From an uncultured Pelagibacteraceae bacterium (GTDB lineage: Bacteria > Pseudomonadota > Alphaproteobacteria > Pelagibacterales > Pelagibacteraceae), in NCBI GenBank assembly GCA_902589345.1, contig CACISU010000004.1:24397-88396 (forward strand): a stretch of DNA of 64,000 bases. Direction: 5' to 3'. The translations under genes and the position numbers were made by a program. Numbering within the stretch: position 1 is the first letter of the stretch; every line of letters starts with the position of its first letter. Below are positions 1 through 8,905 of the stretch, piece by piece. Below the pieces are notes generated by a model. That model had not been told where the DNA came from. It searched no databases and saw only the letters and a program-made list of their open reading frames with translations.

Positions 1-1116
1 AAAGAAATTTATAAATTGAGGCATATACTCGTCCATGTGGTCCCCACCAATTGTAACTCCTCTTTTAAGGCATTTTTCTTTTTTTAAAATTTTAAATGTT
101 TTTTTCCATAATTTTTTTGGTTCAACTTGCGCTGCTTCATAAAAAGCATCCATAGATGGAAAAAGTTTATGTTTAGTTAACACCATATCAGGCCATTCAT
201 TTCCAACAACAAAACCATCATTATCAACAAAAAAAGCGGGACAATTATGAACTGTCATTGCTTGATATCTTTTAGGTTTTTGACTGTAATGGAATCCATG
301 ATACCAACCTTCTTTCATATCAATTTCAATTTGACCAGGTTGAGATTTAATTTTTTTTACATAATTTTCGCAATGATTTGGCAATGTGTAGTCATCTGCC
401 GCACCATGAACATAAAGTAATTTAGTATTTGATGTTAGTTCTGGCTTATCAAAGAAACCTGCAAGCTTGCATTCTGCCGCCTCAGGTAATATTGCATCAA
501 ATCCTCTAGCACCTTCCAAAAACAAAGATGTAAATTTCACATCTGCTAAAAAAAGACTGTTGTTCCCACCTCTTGAATGTCCAGTAGTTCCAAACTTACC
601 ATTAGATCTTAGATGAGATTGTAATAACTTATATGCCATAATAGCATCTATAGCTCCATTAATAAGTGGAACTTTTGATTGATCTCTCCAAGTATCTCTT
701 GCACCTCTATGACAAAAATTATCTATATACATTACTCCTATTCCTGCTTCTAAAAGGTTTTTAGTGCCATGGTAGACAAAGTCATTCCATGCATATTCAC
801 CAGGGCCACCACTGCTATGTGTCCATATAACTATTGGCACTTTATCCGAGCCTTTTGGTAATTGCAGATATCCTGTTATTTCAATTGGGTTATTTTTGTG
901 ACCACCAATAAGAACAGTTCTTTGGTCAAAACCAGTATATGACTGAAATTTTATTAGTTCACCACCTTTGGTATTTTTATTTTTTGAAACCCAGTTGAGC
1001 GCGGATTTTTTTTTCGTACACTGTTTTTGTAGATCAAAATTTATATTTTTTGTGGAGTGTGCATGTACTCCCGTAGTAAAGAAAATTGTTACTAATATTA
1101 TAATTATTTTTTTCAT
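1..1116 (-). CDS. Secreted alpha/beta hydrolase (dienelactone-hydrolase-like), C-terminus cut by window edge
   Basis: The reading frame runs open from ATG at 1116 to the window edge (372 codons), so the C-terminus is missing. Residues 1-20 form a signal peptide (basic KK, hydrophobic IIIILVTIFF, likely cleavage after VHA), which points to the periplasm. The GHSRGG nucleophile elbow (Ser181), a later GAADDYT segment with a candidate acid Asp and a WYHGFHY segment with a candidate His fit an alpha/beta hydrolase of the dienelactone hydrolase type. The substrate is unknown; an esterase or peptidase is possible. The ATG overlaps the upstream SDR stop by 4 nt (ATGA), so the two are probably translationally coupled in an operon read from uvrB. 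Confidence 0.8.
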   Translation of the reverse strand, partial: MKKIIIILVTIFFTTGVHAHSTKNINFDLQKQCTKKKSALNWVSKNKNTKGGELIKFQSYTGFDQRTVLIGGHKNNPIEITGYLQLPKGSDKVPIVIWTHSSGGPGEYAWNDFVYHGTKNLLEAGIGVMYIDNFCHRGARDTWRDQSKVPLINGAIDAIMAYKLLQSHLRSNGKFGTTGHSRGGNNSLFLADVKFTSLFLEGARGFDAILPEAAECKLAGFFDKPELTSNTKLLYVHGAADDYTLPNHCENYVKKIKSQPGQIEIDMKEGWYHGFHYSQKPKRYQAMTVHNCPAFFVDNDGFVVGNEWPDMVLTKHKLFPSMDAFYEAAQVEPKKLWKKTFKILKKEKCLKRGVTIGGDHMDEYMPQFINFF

Positions 1117-1868
1117 TCTTTTCCTCCCATTATATCAGGGGTTTGCCAGTTTAAGCTTTGCCCACTATCAATGGAAATTACTTGTCCGGTAATAGATCTA
1201 TTTTTTATAAAAAAGTCAACCGCATTACAGATTTGTTCGACGTCTACTCGTTTTTTTAGCGGTGTTGCCATGTATTGTTTTTTGAAGTGTTTTTCAGATT
1301 GTCTTTTATTTTTTAAAGTAGGTCCTGGAGCTATACCATTAACTCTTATATTCGGAGCAAGGCTCATAGCACTTGTTTTGGTAAGAGTATAAAGACCGGT
1401 CTTGCTTATTGTGTATGAAAAGAAGTAGGGAGTTAGTTTAAAAACTCTTTGATCAATAATATTAATTATATTGTTATTTTTTCCTCTTATATTTTTAGCA
1501 AATGCTTTTGATAAAAGTGCTGGCGCTAGTAAATTTGTTCTTAAATGTTTATCCCAACTATTTGTAGTAAAATTTTCAAGCTTATCATTTTCAAATAGTG
1601 AAGCGTTATTAATTAAGCAATCAAAGTATTTTAATTTAGATTTTCCAAATTTTATTATCTTATTTACATCAATCTCCTTGCTTAGGTCACCTTTAACTAA
1701 ATAAATCTTAGTTCCATTTTTTGATAACTGATTTTTAAGCTTTTCGGCGTTTGATTTAGATTTATTAAAATGAATTATAATTTCTTTTCCTGGACCAGAT
1801 AATTTTTCTGCAATTGCGGCACCAATTCTTGTTGCACCCCCTGTAATAATTATTTTATTTGCTTCCAT
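1113..1868 (-). CDS. SDR-family reductase, pteridine reductase (PTR1/FolM)-like
   Basis: 251-aa cytosolic short-chain dehydrogenase/reductase. The cofactor loop TGGATRIG is at residues 9-16, and an HFNKS segment (33-37) resembles the HxxRS NADPH-phosphate site of pteridine reductases. NNAS is at 87-90. The usual catalytic Ser is replaced: Asp139, Tyr152 and Lys156 have the same 13- and 17-residue spacing as the Asp/Tyr/Lys triad of PTR1 and FolM. This suggests reduction of dihydropteridines or dihydrofolate rather than a generic alcohol. Its start lies 19 nt inside the end of uvrB and its stop overlaps the next gene. Family assignment as SDR is firm; pteridine specificity is inferred from the triad. 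Confidence 0.85.
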   Translation of the reverse strand: MEANKIIITGGATRIGAAIAEKLSGPGKEIIIHFNKSKSNAEKLKNQLSKNGTKIYLVKGDLSKEIDVNKIIKFGKSKLKYFDCLINNASLFENDKLENFTTNSWDKHLRTNLLAPALLSKAFAKNIRGKNNNIINIIDQRVFKLTPYFFSYTISKTGLYTLTKTSAMSLAPNIRVNGIAPGPTLKNKRQSEKHFKKQYMATPLKKRVDVEQICNAVDFFIKNRSITGQVISIDSGQSLNWQTPDIMGGKE

Positions 1869-4021
1869 TTTTTCTTACCTTTTTGAGCTCTTGTTCCTGG
1901 CATACCCATAGTTGATCTTCCTTTTGGATAAATTTTATTATTAAGGCTGTACTGTTTTACCTTAGGATTCAGTGTAATCTCTAATTCGGTACTTTCAAGT
2001 TTTCTTATTTCATCCCTAATTTTAGCAGCTTCCTCAAATTCAAGATTTGTAGCAGCTTCTTTCATATTTTTGTTTAAAGCTTTTAAGTGCTTTTTTAAGT
2101 TACCACCAATATTTTCACCAGTTCCAACTTTTACATAATCTTTTTCATAAACACTCTCCAACACATCAGCAATTTCCTTTTTAACTGTAGAAGCACTTAT
2201 TTTATTTTTTTTATTATATTCTAATTGTATAGATCTTCTTCTATCTGTTTCTTTAATAGCTTTTTTTATACTTTTTGTTTCTTTGTCGGCATACAATATG
2301 ACTTTACCATCTAAGTTTCTCGCCGCTCTTCCAATTGTTTGAATCAACGAAGTTTCTGATCTTAAGAAACCTTCTTTATCTGCATCTAATATTCCAACCA
2401 AAGCACATTCTGGAATATCTAGACCTTCTCTTAAAAGATTTATTCCAACTAAAACATCGAATACTCCCAATCTTAGATCTCTCATGATTTCTATCCTTTC
2501 AAGAGTATCTATATCAGAATGTAAATATCTAACTTTTATTCCATTTTCGTGAAGGTATTCAGTTAAATCTTCAGCCATTTTTTTTGTAAGAGTAGTAACA
2601 AGTACTCTATGATTTTTTTCTATAGTTTTTTTACATTCATGCATTAAATCATCAACTTGATTTTTTGCAGGTTTAATTTCAACTGGTGGATCAATTAAAC
2701 CAGTTGGCCTAATTACTTGATCTATAAATTTACCTTTTGTTTGTTCAAGTTCCCAAGGACCAGGAGTTGCAGAAACAAATATTGTTTGTGTTCTCATCAT
2801 ATCCCACTCTTCAAATTTTAATGGTCTATTGTCCATACAAGATGGAAGTCTAAAACCATATTCCGCCAGAGTACTTTTTCTTGATCTATCTCCTTTAAAC
2901 ATCCCATTTAATTGAGGAACAGTCACATGGCATTCGTCAACAAACACCAGGGTATTATCAGGGAAGTATTCAAATAATGTCGGTGGAGGTTCTCCAGGTT
3001 TTCTTCCTGACAAAAATCTAGAATAATTTTCAATTCCAGCGCATGATCCTGTTGCTTCTATCATTTCCAAATCAAACCTTGTTCTTTCCTCCAACCTTTG
3101 AGCTTCAAGTAATTTATTTTCAGCTTTATGTTTTTTTAAAGTAATTTCTAATTCTTTTCTTATATTTATTATTGCTTGTTCAACTGTTGGTTTGGGAGTT
3201 ATGTAGTGACTATTTGCGTAAACTTTTACTAAACTTAATTCTCTAATTTGATCTCCAGTAAGTGGATCAAATTCTTCAATTTTTTCTAATTTATCTCCAA
3301 ATATACTTAGCCTCCAAGCCCGGTCTTCCAAATGAGATGGAAAAATTTCAAGATATTCACCTCTAGCTCTAAAAGTTCCTCTATAAAAATTTTGATCATT
3401 TCTTTTGTACTGAAGGGCTATTAAAGACTTTATTATTTGCTCTCTATTATAATCATAATTTTTTTGAAGAGTTAAAGTCATTTTGCTATATGCTTCAACT
3501 GAACCTAGTCCGTAAATACATGATACACTGGCAACAATTAATACATCGTCTCTTTCAAGAAGAGATCTTGTAGCAGAATGTCTCATTCTATCTATCTGTT
3601 CGTTAATTGATGCTTCTTTTTCTATGTAAGTATCTGATCTAGGAACATAAGCTTCAGGGGTGTAGTAATCATAATAAGAGACAAAATATTCAACTGCATT
3701 ATCTGGAAAAAATGTTTTCATCTCACCATACAGCTGCGCCGCCAAAGTTTTATTGGGTGCTAAAATTAAGGCAGGTCTATTTGTTTCCTCTATAACTTTT
3801 GCCATTGTAAAAGTTTTTCCTGATCCAGTAACTCCAAGAAGCACTTGGTTAAATTCACCTTTATTGGCACTTTTAACTAATTTTTTAATTGCCTCTGGCT
3901 GATCCCCAGCCGGCTTAAAGTCAGATTTAATTTTAAATTTTTTACCACCTTCTAGTTTTCCACTAATTTCTGGATTTTTGCTTTGTATATCTGTAATTAA
4001 ATCTTGATATGTATTTTGCAT
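1850..4021 (-). CDS. uvrB: Excinuclease ABC subunit B
   Basis: 723 aa, close to the usual UvrB length. It is the DNA-damage verification helicase of nucleotide excision repair, loaded by UvrA and recruiting UvrC. Walker A GVTGSGKT is at residues 63-70. The beta-hairpin region [20 protein letters not shown], the DECH box (FVDECH) and the C-terminal helicase motifs (QTIGRAARN) are all present. A UVR domain ([19 protein letters not shown]) lies near the C-terminus. ATG start at 4021, divergent from aspC with only 36 bp between them. No GTTC-N7-GTTC box is visible in that gap, so LexA control like that of umuD is not evident here. Confidence 0.97.
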   Translation of the reverse strand: MQNTYQDLITDIQSKNPEISGKLEGGKKFKIKSDFKPAGDQPEAIKKLVKSANKGEFNQVLLGVTGSGKTFTMAKVIEETNRPALILAPNKTLAAQLYGEMKTFFPDNAVEYFVSYYDYYTPEAYVPRSDTYIEKEASINEQIDRMRHSATRSLLERDDVLIVASVSCIYGLGSVEAYSKMTLTLQKNYDYNREQIIKSLIALQYKRNDQNFYRGTFRARGEYLEIFPSHLEDRAWRLSIFGDKLEKIEEFDPLTGDQIRELSLVKVYANSHYITPKPTVEQAIINIRKELEITLKKHKAENKLLEAQRLEERTRFDLEMIEATGSCAGIENYSRFLSGRKPGEPPPTLFEYFPDNTLVFVDECHVTVPQLNGMFKGDRSRKSTLAEYGFRLPSCMDNRPLKFEEWDMMRTQTIFVSATPGPWELEQTKGKFIDQVIRPTGLIDPPVEIKPAKNQVDDLMHECKKTIEKNHRVLVTTLTKKMAEDLTEYLHENGIKVRYLHSDIDTLERIEIMRDLRLGVFDVLVGINLLREGLDIPECALVGILDADKEGFLRSETSLIQTIGRAARNLDGKVILYADKETKSIKKAIKETDRRRSIQLEYNKKNKISASTVKKEIADVLESVYEKDYVKVGTGENIGGNLKKHLKALNKNMKEAATNLEFEEAAKIRDEIRKLESTELEITLNPKVKQYSLNNKIYPKGRSTMGMPGTRAQKGKKKWKQIK

Positions 4022-4057
4022 ATATTAAACAAAGTATTAAAATAAAAATATATTTCA

Positions 4058-5242
4058 ATGAGCATAATATCAGATAGTTTAAAGAGAATTAAACCCTCTC
4101 CAACGATAGCTGTTACTCAAAAAGCTAGAGAATTAAGAGCAGCTGGGAAAGATGTGATTGGATTAGGAGCAGGTGAGCCAGATTTTGATACACCAAATAA
4201 TATAAAGATTGCAGCCATAAAAGCCATTAGAGGTGGCGATACCAAATATACAGCTGTTGATGGAACTCCAGCTTTAAAAAAAGCAATAATTAAAAAATTT
4301 AAAAAAGAAAATAATTTAAAGTATTCAAATGAGGAAATAACTGTAGGAACAGGTGGCAAGCAAGTTCTTTATAATGCATTCATGGCAACACTAAACAGAG
4401 GAGACGAAGTAATTATTCCAGCACCTTTTTGGGTATCTTATCCTGATATGGTTCTACTAGCAGGTGGTAAACCAAAAATTGTAAAATGTAATGAGTCAGA
4501 TAATTTTAAATTAACACCACAAAAATTAAGAAAAGCAATTTCTAAAAAAACAAAATGGTTAATATTAAATTCACCATCAAATCCTACGGGAGCAAGTTAT
4601 ACAAAAACAGAGATAAAAAAACTATCTCAAGTATTGATTAAATATAAGAAAATTCAAATTTTGAGTGATGATATTTATGAGCATATCACATATGACAAAG
4701 CTAAGTTTTATACCATTGCTCAAATATCTAGTTTGAAAAATAGAACTCTTACCATGAACGGTGTAAGCAAATCTTATGCTATGACAGGATGGAGAATAGG
4801 TTATGCGGGAGGACCAAAAGAAATAATTAAAGCTATTCGTAAAGTTCAGTCTCAATCAACATCAAATCCTTCTTCTGTTAGTCAAGCAGCTGCGGTTGAA
4901 GCTTTAAATGGAACTCAGAAATTTATAAATGTAAGGTCTAAAGAATTTAAAAAAAGACGAGATTTTGTTGTTAATAGCTTAAATAAAATTAAAGGAATTA
5001 AATGTTTAGAACCTAATGGAGCATTTTATGTATTTCCAAGTTGTAAAGGTCTTTTAAATAAAAAAACTAAATTAAAAAAAGATACTGATTTTGTTCAAAA
5101 GCTACTTGAAAAAGCGAATGTAGCTGTGGTGCAAGGTTCAGCTTTTGGATTAGAAGGTTACTTTAGAATTTCTTATGCAACTTCAATGAAAAATTTAAAA
5201 AAGGCTATGGAAAGAATAAAATCTTTTTGTGAAAGTTTATAA
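4058..5242 (+). CDS. aspC: Aspartate aminotransferase (class I/II, PLP-dependent)
   Basis: 394 aa, typical for the alphaproteobacterial 1-gamma aspartate transaminases that interconvert aspartate and 2-oxoglutarate with oxaloacetate and glutamate. Visible hallmarks are GAGEPDFDTP near residue 38, NSPSNPTGA (171-179), the SDDIYEH segment, and the PLP Schiff-base lysine in NGVSKSYAMTGWRIGY (Lys238). The terminal substrate-binding Arg is in YFRISYA. It is transcribed alone, away from uvrB, and ends 3 bp from the end of the convergent epimerase gene. Some members of this subgroup also use prephenate, so the substrate range is not fixed by sequence alone. Confidence 0.93.
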   Translation: MSIISDSLKRIKPSPTIAVTQKARELRAAGKDVIGLGAGEPDFDTPNNIKIAAIKAIRGGDTKYTAVDGTPALKKAIIKKFKKENNLKYSNEEITVGTGGKQVLYNAFMATLNRGDEVIIPAPFWVSYPDMVLLAGGKPKIVKCNESDNFKLTPQKLRKAISKKTKWLILNSPSNPTGASYTKTEIKKLSQVLIKYKKIQILSDDIYEHITYDKAKFYTIAQISSLKNRTLTMNGVSKSYAMTGWRIGYAGGPKEIIKAIRKVQSQSTSNPSSVSQAAAVEALNGTQKFINVRSKEFKKRRDFVVNSLNKIKGIKCLEPNGAFYVFPSCKGLLNKKTKLKKDTDFVQKLLEKANVAVVQGSAFGLEGYFRISYATSMKNLKKAMERIKSFCESL

Positions 5243-5244
5243 AA

Positions 5245-6267
5245 CTAAACTAATCCTAATCTAACTACTGATTTAGCATTTTCGGATATACAACCTTTTG
5301 CAGGTTTAAATTTAAAACCTAATAATTCTTCGGCATAAGTTGTGTCAGTTTGCATTATAATTCCAAGGTCAGGTATCATTGTTTTAGCACTTGAGTCTAA
5401 ATAGCTTATTAACTTAACCATAAAATTTGGCAGTTCTTTTTTGGGAAGTTTTTTTGCGTACTCAGGCATCGCTTCAGCCATCAATTGAGATAATTCAACT
5501 AGTTTTTTTACTTCTTTACCAACAATTAATCTTCTTCCGCCAACTTTATTATTTCCTATGCAGGCAACATGTGCTTTTGCTATATCTTTGACATCAGAAA
5601 TTAAAACTGCAAATTTAGGTGCTCCTGGAAATTTACCCTTCATAAATTGTCTTACATACTCTATTGATGTACCTCCTTTTTTATCCAATGCATCACCAAA
5701 TACCCCACCAGGATTAATTGCTGTTAATTTATTTTTTAATCCTTTGCTTTCCATAAAATCCCAAGCAGCTTTTTCAGCTTTTGTTTTTGATAAAAAATAA
5801 TCACTCACACCCTCAACCCAATTAACATCTGTCCAATCATTTTCTCCAAATGAATAAGGATTACTTCTATTAGGTTTTCTAAACATTGCTACGATAGAGG
5901 AGGTTATAATTATTTGCTCTACATCAGCATTCAAACCAGCATTTAAAACTCTTAAAGTTCCGTCTACAGCAACTGGCAATAAACTATTTCTATTATTTGA
6001 AACTTTCATAGGAAAAGGAGAAGCAACGTGCATTATATATTTACATCCTTTTGCTGCTTCATTCCATCCGTCGTCTTTTAAAAGATCTAACTCAACAAAT
6101 GATAATTTATCTATTGAAGTATATTTGCTTATAGTTTCTTTTGTTTGTTCAATTAAATTGTTATTTCTAACTGTTCCTAAAACTTCATAACCAGAATTCA
6201 ATAATTCTATCGCTGTATGCTTTGCAATCCATCCACTTATACCAGTTAATAAGACTTTATTACTCAT
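5245..6267 (-). CDS. NAD(P)-dependent epimerase/reductase, dihydroflavonol-4-reductase-like extended SDR
   Basis: 340 aa. The N-terminus has the extended-SDR nucleotide loop (LLTGISGWIA, residues 6-15), a VASPFP segment (81-86) typical of the dihydroflavonol/cinnamoyl-CoA reductase branch, Ser123-Ser124, and the YxxxK pair Tyr157/Lys161. INPGGVFG follows, as in this family. The protein is cytosolic with no signal or membrane segment. The substrate cannot be told from sequence; bacterial relatives reduce aldehydes or ketones. It is a single gene, tail-to-tail with aspC and 69 bp downstream of the trxB stop on the same strand, so it may be read through from trxB. Confidence 0.85.
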   Translation of the reverse strand: MSNKVLLTGISGWIAKHTAIELLNSGYEVLGTVRNNNLIEQTKETISKYTSIDKLSFVELDLLKDDGWNEAAKGCKYIMHVASPFPMKVSNNRNSLLPVAVDGTLRVLNAGLNADVEQIIITSSIVAMFRKPNRSNPYSFGENDWTDVNWVEGVSDYFLSKTKAEKAAWDFMESKGLKNKLTAINPGGVFGDALDKKGGTSIEYVRQFMKGKFPGAPKFAVLISDVKDIAKAHVACIGNNKVGGRRLIVGKEVKKLVELSQLMAEAMPEYAKKLPKKELPNFMVKLISYLDSSAKTMIPDLGIIMQTDTTYAEELLGFKFKPAKGCISENAKSVVRLGLV

Positions 6268-6335
6268 AATTAATTATTTAATATTACAGTTATATTAGCA
6301 AAGGTTAATATTGGATTTCTGCTATGCATGTTTTG

Positions 6336-7280
6336 TTAGTGAGATAAAAATTTTTCAGCTTCAAGCGCAGCCATACACCCCATTCCTGCAGCTGTTACAG
6401 CTTGTCTAAATATTTTATCCTTAACATCTCCAGCAGCAAAAACACCTGGTATATTTGTTTCTGTTGAGTCTGGTTTTGTCGTTAAATAGCCCTCTTTATC
6501 CATATCTAATTGATTTTTAAATAGTTGCGTTGCTGGATCGTGACCAATTGCGATAAACAAACCATCAATTTTTAATTCATTAACTTTGTTAGTTTTTACA
6601 TTTTTAATTTTTAATCCCTTAACATTTTTAGGATCATTTTCTCCAATAACTTCTTCAACAACACTATCCCAAATAATTTCAATTTTTTTATTAGCCATTA
6701 ATTTACTTTGAAGCATTTTTTCAGCTCTTAATGAATCTCTCCTATGAATTAATTGTACTTTTGAAGCAAACTTTGTAAGAAACATTGCCTCTTCAACTGC
6801 TGCATTTCCACCACCCACAACCGCAACAGTTTTATCTTTAAAGAAAAATCCATCACATGTTGCACAAGCTGATACACCGAACCCCCTAAATTTTTGTTCA
6901 GATTCAATGTTTAACCATCTTGCTTGTGCTCCGGTTGAAATAATAATTGAGTCTGCAGTATATTTTTGACCACCATCTCCTATTGCTTCAAAAGGTTTTG
7001 ATTTTAAATTAACTGAAGAAATGTGATCTTCGATCATTTCAGTACCTACAGCTTTAGCTTGGTCTCGCATTTGCTCCATTAACCAAGGACCCTGAATCAC
7101 TTCTGCAAAACCAGGATAATTTTCAACATCAGTTGTGGTAGTTAATTGTCCACCTGGCTCCATACCGGAAACCATAATAGGTTTTAGCATCGCTCTTGCG
7201 GCATAAACTGCTGCTGTATATCCAGCGGGGCCAGATCCAATTATTAACACTTTTGTGTGTTTAGTTGGATTTTGATTCAT
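6336..7280 (-). CDS. trxB: Thioredoxin reductase
   Basis: 314 aa flavoprotein that passes electrons from NADPH to thioredoxin. The FAD-binding GSGPAGYTAA is at residues 15-24, the redox-active CATC at 139-142, the NADPH-binding GGGNAAVEEA at about 156-165, and the C-terminal FAD motif FAAGDV near 290. Length and motif order match low-molecular-weight bacterial TrxB. The ATG start at 7280 is divergent from the ELM1-like gene, with 21 bp between them. The redox CxxC separates it clearly from the ferredoxin-NADP reductase at 55229, which shares the fold but lacks the motif. Confidence 0.97.
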   Translation of the reverse strand: MNQNPTKHTKVLIIGSGPAGYTAAVYAARAMLKPIMVSGMEPGGQLTTTTDVENYPGFAEVIQGPWLMEQMRDQAKAVGTEMIEDHISSVNLKSKPFEAIGDGGQKYTADSIIISTGAQARWLNIESEQKFRGFGVSACATCDGFFFKDKTVAVVGGGNAAVEEAMFLTKFASKVQLIHRRDSLRAEKMLQSKLMANKKIEIIWDSVVEEVIGENDPKNVKGLKIKNVKTNKVNELKIDGLFIAIGHDPATQLFKNQLDMDKEGYLTTKPDSTETNIPGVFAAGDVKDKIFRQAVTAAGMGCMAALEAEKFLSH

Positions 7281-7301
7281 ATCAAAGCTATATAGTAATT
7301 A

Positions 7302-8240
7302 ATGAGTAAATTAAAAGGGTTATTATTGACTGAAGGAATGCATGGCATGATAAGCCAAGTTGAAGGTTTAGCTAAAGCTCTAGATATCGAATTTACTCAC
7401 CAGAAAGTTGAACTAAATAGTTTTTGGAAAATGATTCCTCCTAATTTAACTCCCATTTCAAATCTAGTTTTTAAAAATTTTGATTTTCAAGATTTTGATA
7501 TTATCATTTCATGTGGAAGAAAAAGTGTAATTCCCTCAATTTATTTGAAGAGAAATTCAAAAAAAAAAGTTTTTAACATTCATATTCAAGATCCTAAAGT
7601 TTCGTTAAGCAATTTTGATTTCATAATTGCTCCAGAGCATGACAGTATAAGTGGAAAAAATGTTATTACATCAAAAGGAGCGATTCACTACTTAACTTTA
7701 GAAGAGATAAAGAATAATCATAATTATCTTGAAAAAAAACTTAAAAAAAATATGGATTATTTATTATTGGTTTTAGGAGGTCCAAATAAATACTATGACT
7801 ACGATGACCAAAATCTAAGAAAAATTTTTGATAAAATCAAAAAAATTTCGAGTAGTGATAATTTACAAACCATAGTAATTCCATCGATGAGAACACCCAA
7901 GAGATCTATAAATTTAGCTGACGAATTATTAGGAAAAGAAAATCTTGTGATTACAAATATTGATAAAAAGGCTTATCTATCTGGACTGTCTTTAGCAAAA
8001 TATATTGTTGTTACTTGCGACTCTACATCAATGATTTCAGAGGCAGCCATCACAGGAAAACCTATATATATTGCAGATATACCTGCGAAAAAGAATGATC
8101 AAAGATTTAAAATGTTTAGGGAATTATTTGGTAAATTAAATATAACAAAAAATTTAAATGAAAAGCTTGAGATTTGGAACTATAAAAGTTTGAATGAAAC
8201 AGTTAGAATAGCTAAAGAAATCAAAAAACAATTATCATAA
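7302..8240 (+). CDS. ELM1-like (mitochondrial fission ELM1 / DUF1022) family protein
   Basis: 312 aa. The N-terminus (LLTEGMHGMISQVEGLAKAL) and the late CDSTSMISEAAITGKPIYI segment, near residues 243-262, match the family annotated as mitochondrial fission ELM1 in alphaproteobacteria and plants. The fold resembles GT-B glycosyltransferases, and a GGPNKYYDYD nucleotide-loop-like segment lies near residue 158. Bacterial function is not established; cell-envelope sugar transfer is one guess. The stop and the next ATG overlap (TAATG), so it is coupled to the 2OG-oxygenase-like gene. Confidence 0.8.
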   Translation: MSKLKGLLLTEGMHGMISQVEGLAKALDIEFTHQKVELNSFWKMIPPNLTPISNLVFKNFDFQDFDIIISCGRKSVIPSIYLKRNSKKKVFNIHIQDPKVSLSNFDFIIAPEHDSISGKNVITSKGAIHYLTLEEIKNNHNYLEKKLKKNMDYLLLVLGGPNKYYDYDDQNLRKIFDKIKKISSSDNLQTIVIPSMRTPKRSINLADELLGKENLVITNIDKKAYLSGLSLAKYIVVTCDSTSMISEAAITGKPIYIADIPAKKNDQRFKMFRELFGKLNITKNLNEKLEIWNYKSLNETVRIAKEIKKQLS

Positions 8241-8905
8241 TGTCATTTTTAAATTCAATTGAAAAAAAATCTAAAAAGTTTGAAAGTCCTTTTATTCACT
8301 GGGAATTAAATGAACCGTTAACCGAAGGACAGGTAAATGAGATTGTCAACGCAGATATTGCTAATCCGATTGAGCATAATCTAAACTACGATGGGACCAG
8401 AGCAATTGATGGGGGAGAAGGAAAGTTTAGGGAAGGAATTTCTGATGGCGGTAAAGCTTTAAAATTCAGATGTTTTATAACAAAAGACAACGCAAATAGA
8501 TTTCCAAATTTAACTGATTTTATTAAAGAGCTTCAAAATAAAAAAACTTATGAAAAAATTTCAAATCTAATTGGGAAAGATTTGTCTAATTCTTATGTTA
8601 GAGTTGAAGTTATATGTGATCGTAAAGGTTTTTGGTTAAAACCGCATTGTGATATTAAAGAAAAACTTATTTCGTGCTTGCTTTTTGTAAATAAGTTTAA
8701 TGAAAGTGAAGATTTAGGTACTGATTTTTATGATAATGAATTAAAAAAAATTAAAACTCTTCCATATAGAGATAATTATGGGTATTTTTTTTCAAGTGGT
8801 CCTAATACTTGGCATGGAATGGAGAAAAAAGAGATTATTAAAGAAAGAAGATGCCTTCAGGTAAATTATGTTACATTTAAGACTGATTGGAAAGTCGAAG
8901 ATTAA
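8240..8905 (+). CDS. Predicted 2OG-Fe(II) oxygenase
   Basis: 221 aa with no signal peptide. A HxD...H iron triad is visible as His136-Asp138 (LKPHCDI) and His192 (NTWHGME), followed about 11-12 residues later by Arg203/Arg204, the expected 2-oxoglutarate carboxylate anchor. The spacing and the small beta-rich core fit prolyl-4-hydroxylase-type Fe(II)/2OG dioxygenases. The substrate is unknown. It starts one base inside the stop of the ELM1-like gene, so it may act on the same envelope or sugar substrate. Its 3' end overlaps the convergent carB end by 4 nt. Confidence 0.7.
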   Translation: MSFLNSIEKKSKKFESPFIHWELNEPLTEGQVNEIVNADIANPIEHNLNYDGTRAIDGGEGKFREGISDGGKALKFRCFITKDNANRFPNLTDFIKELQNKKTYEKISNLIGKDLSNSYVRVEVICDRKGFWLKPHCDIKEKLISCLLFVNKFNESEDLGTDFYDNELKKIKTLPYRDNYGYFFSSGPNTWHGMEKKEIIKERRCLQVNYVTFKTDWKVED

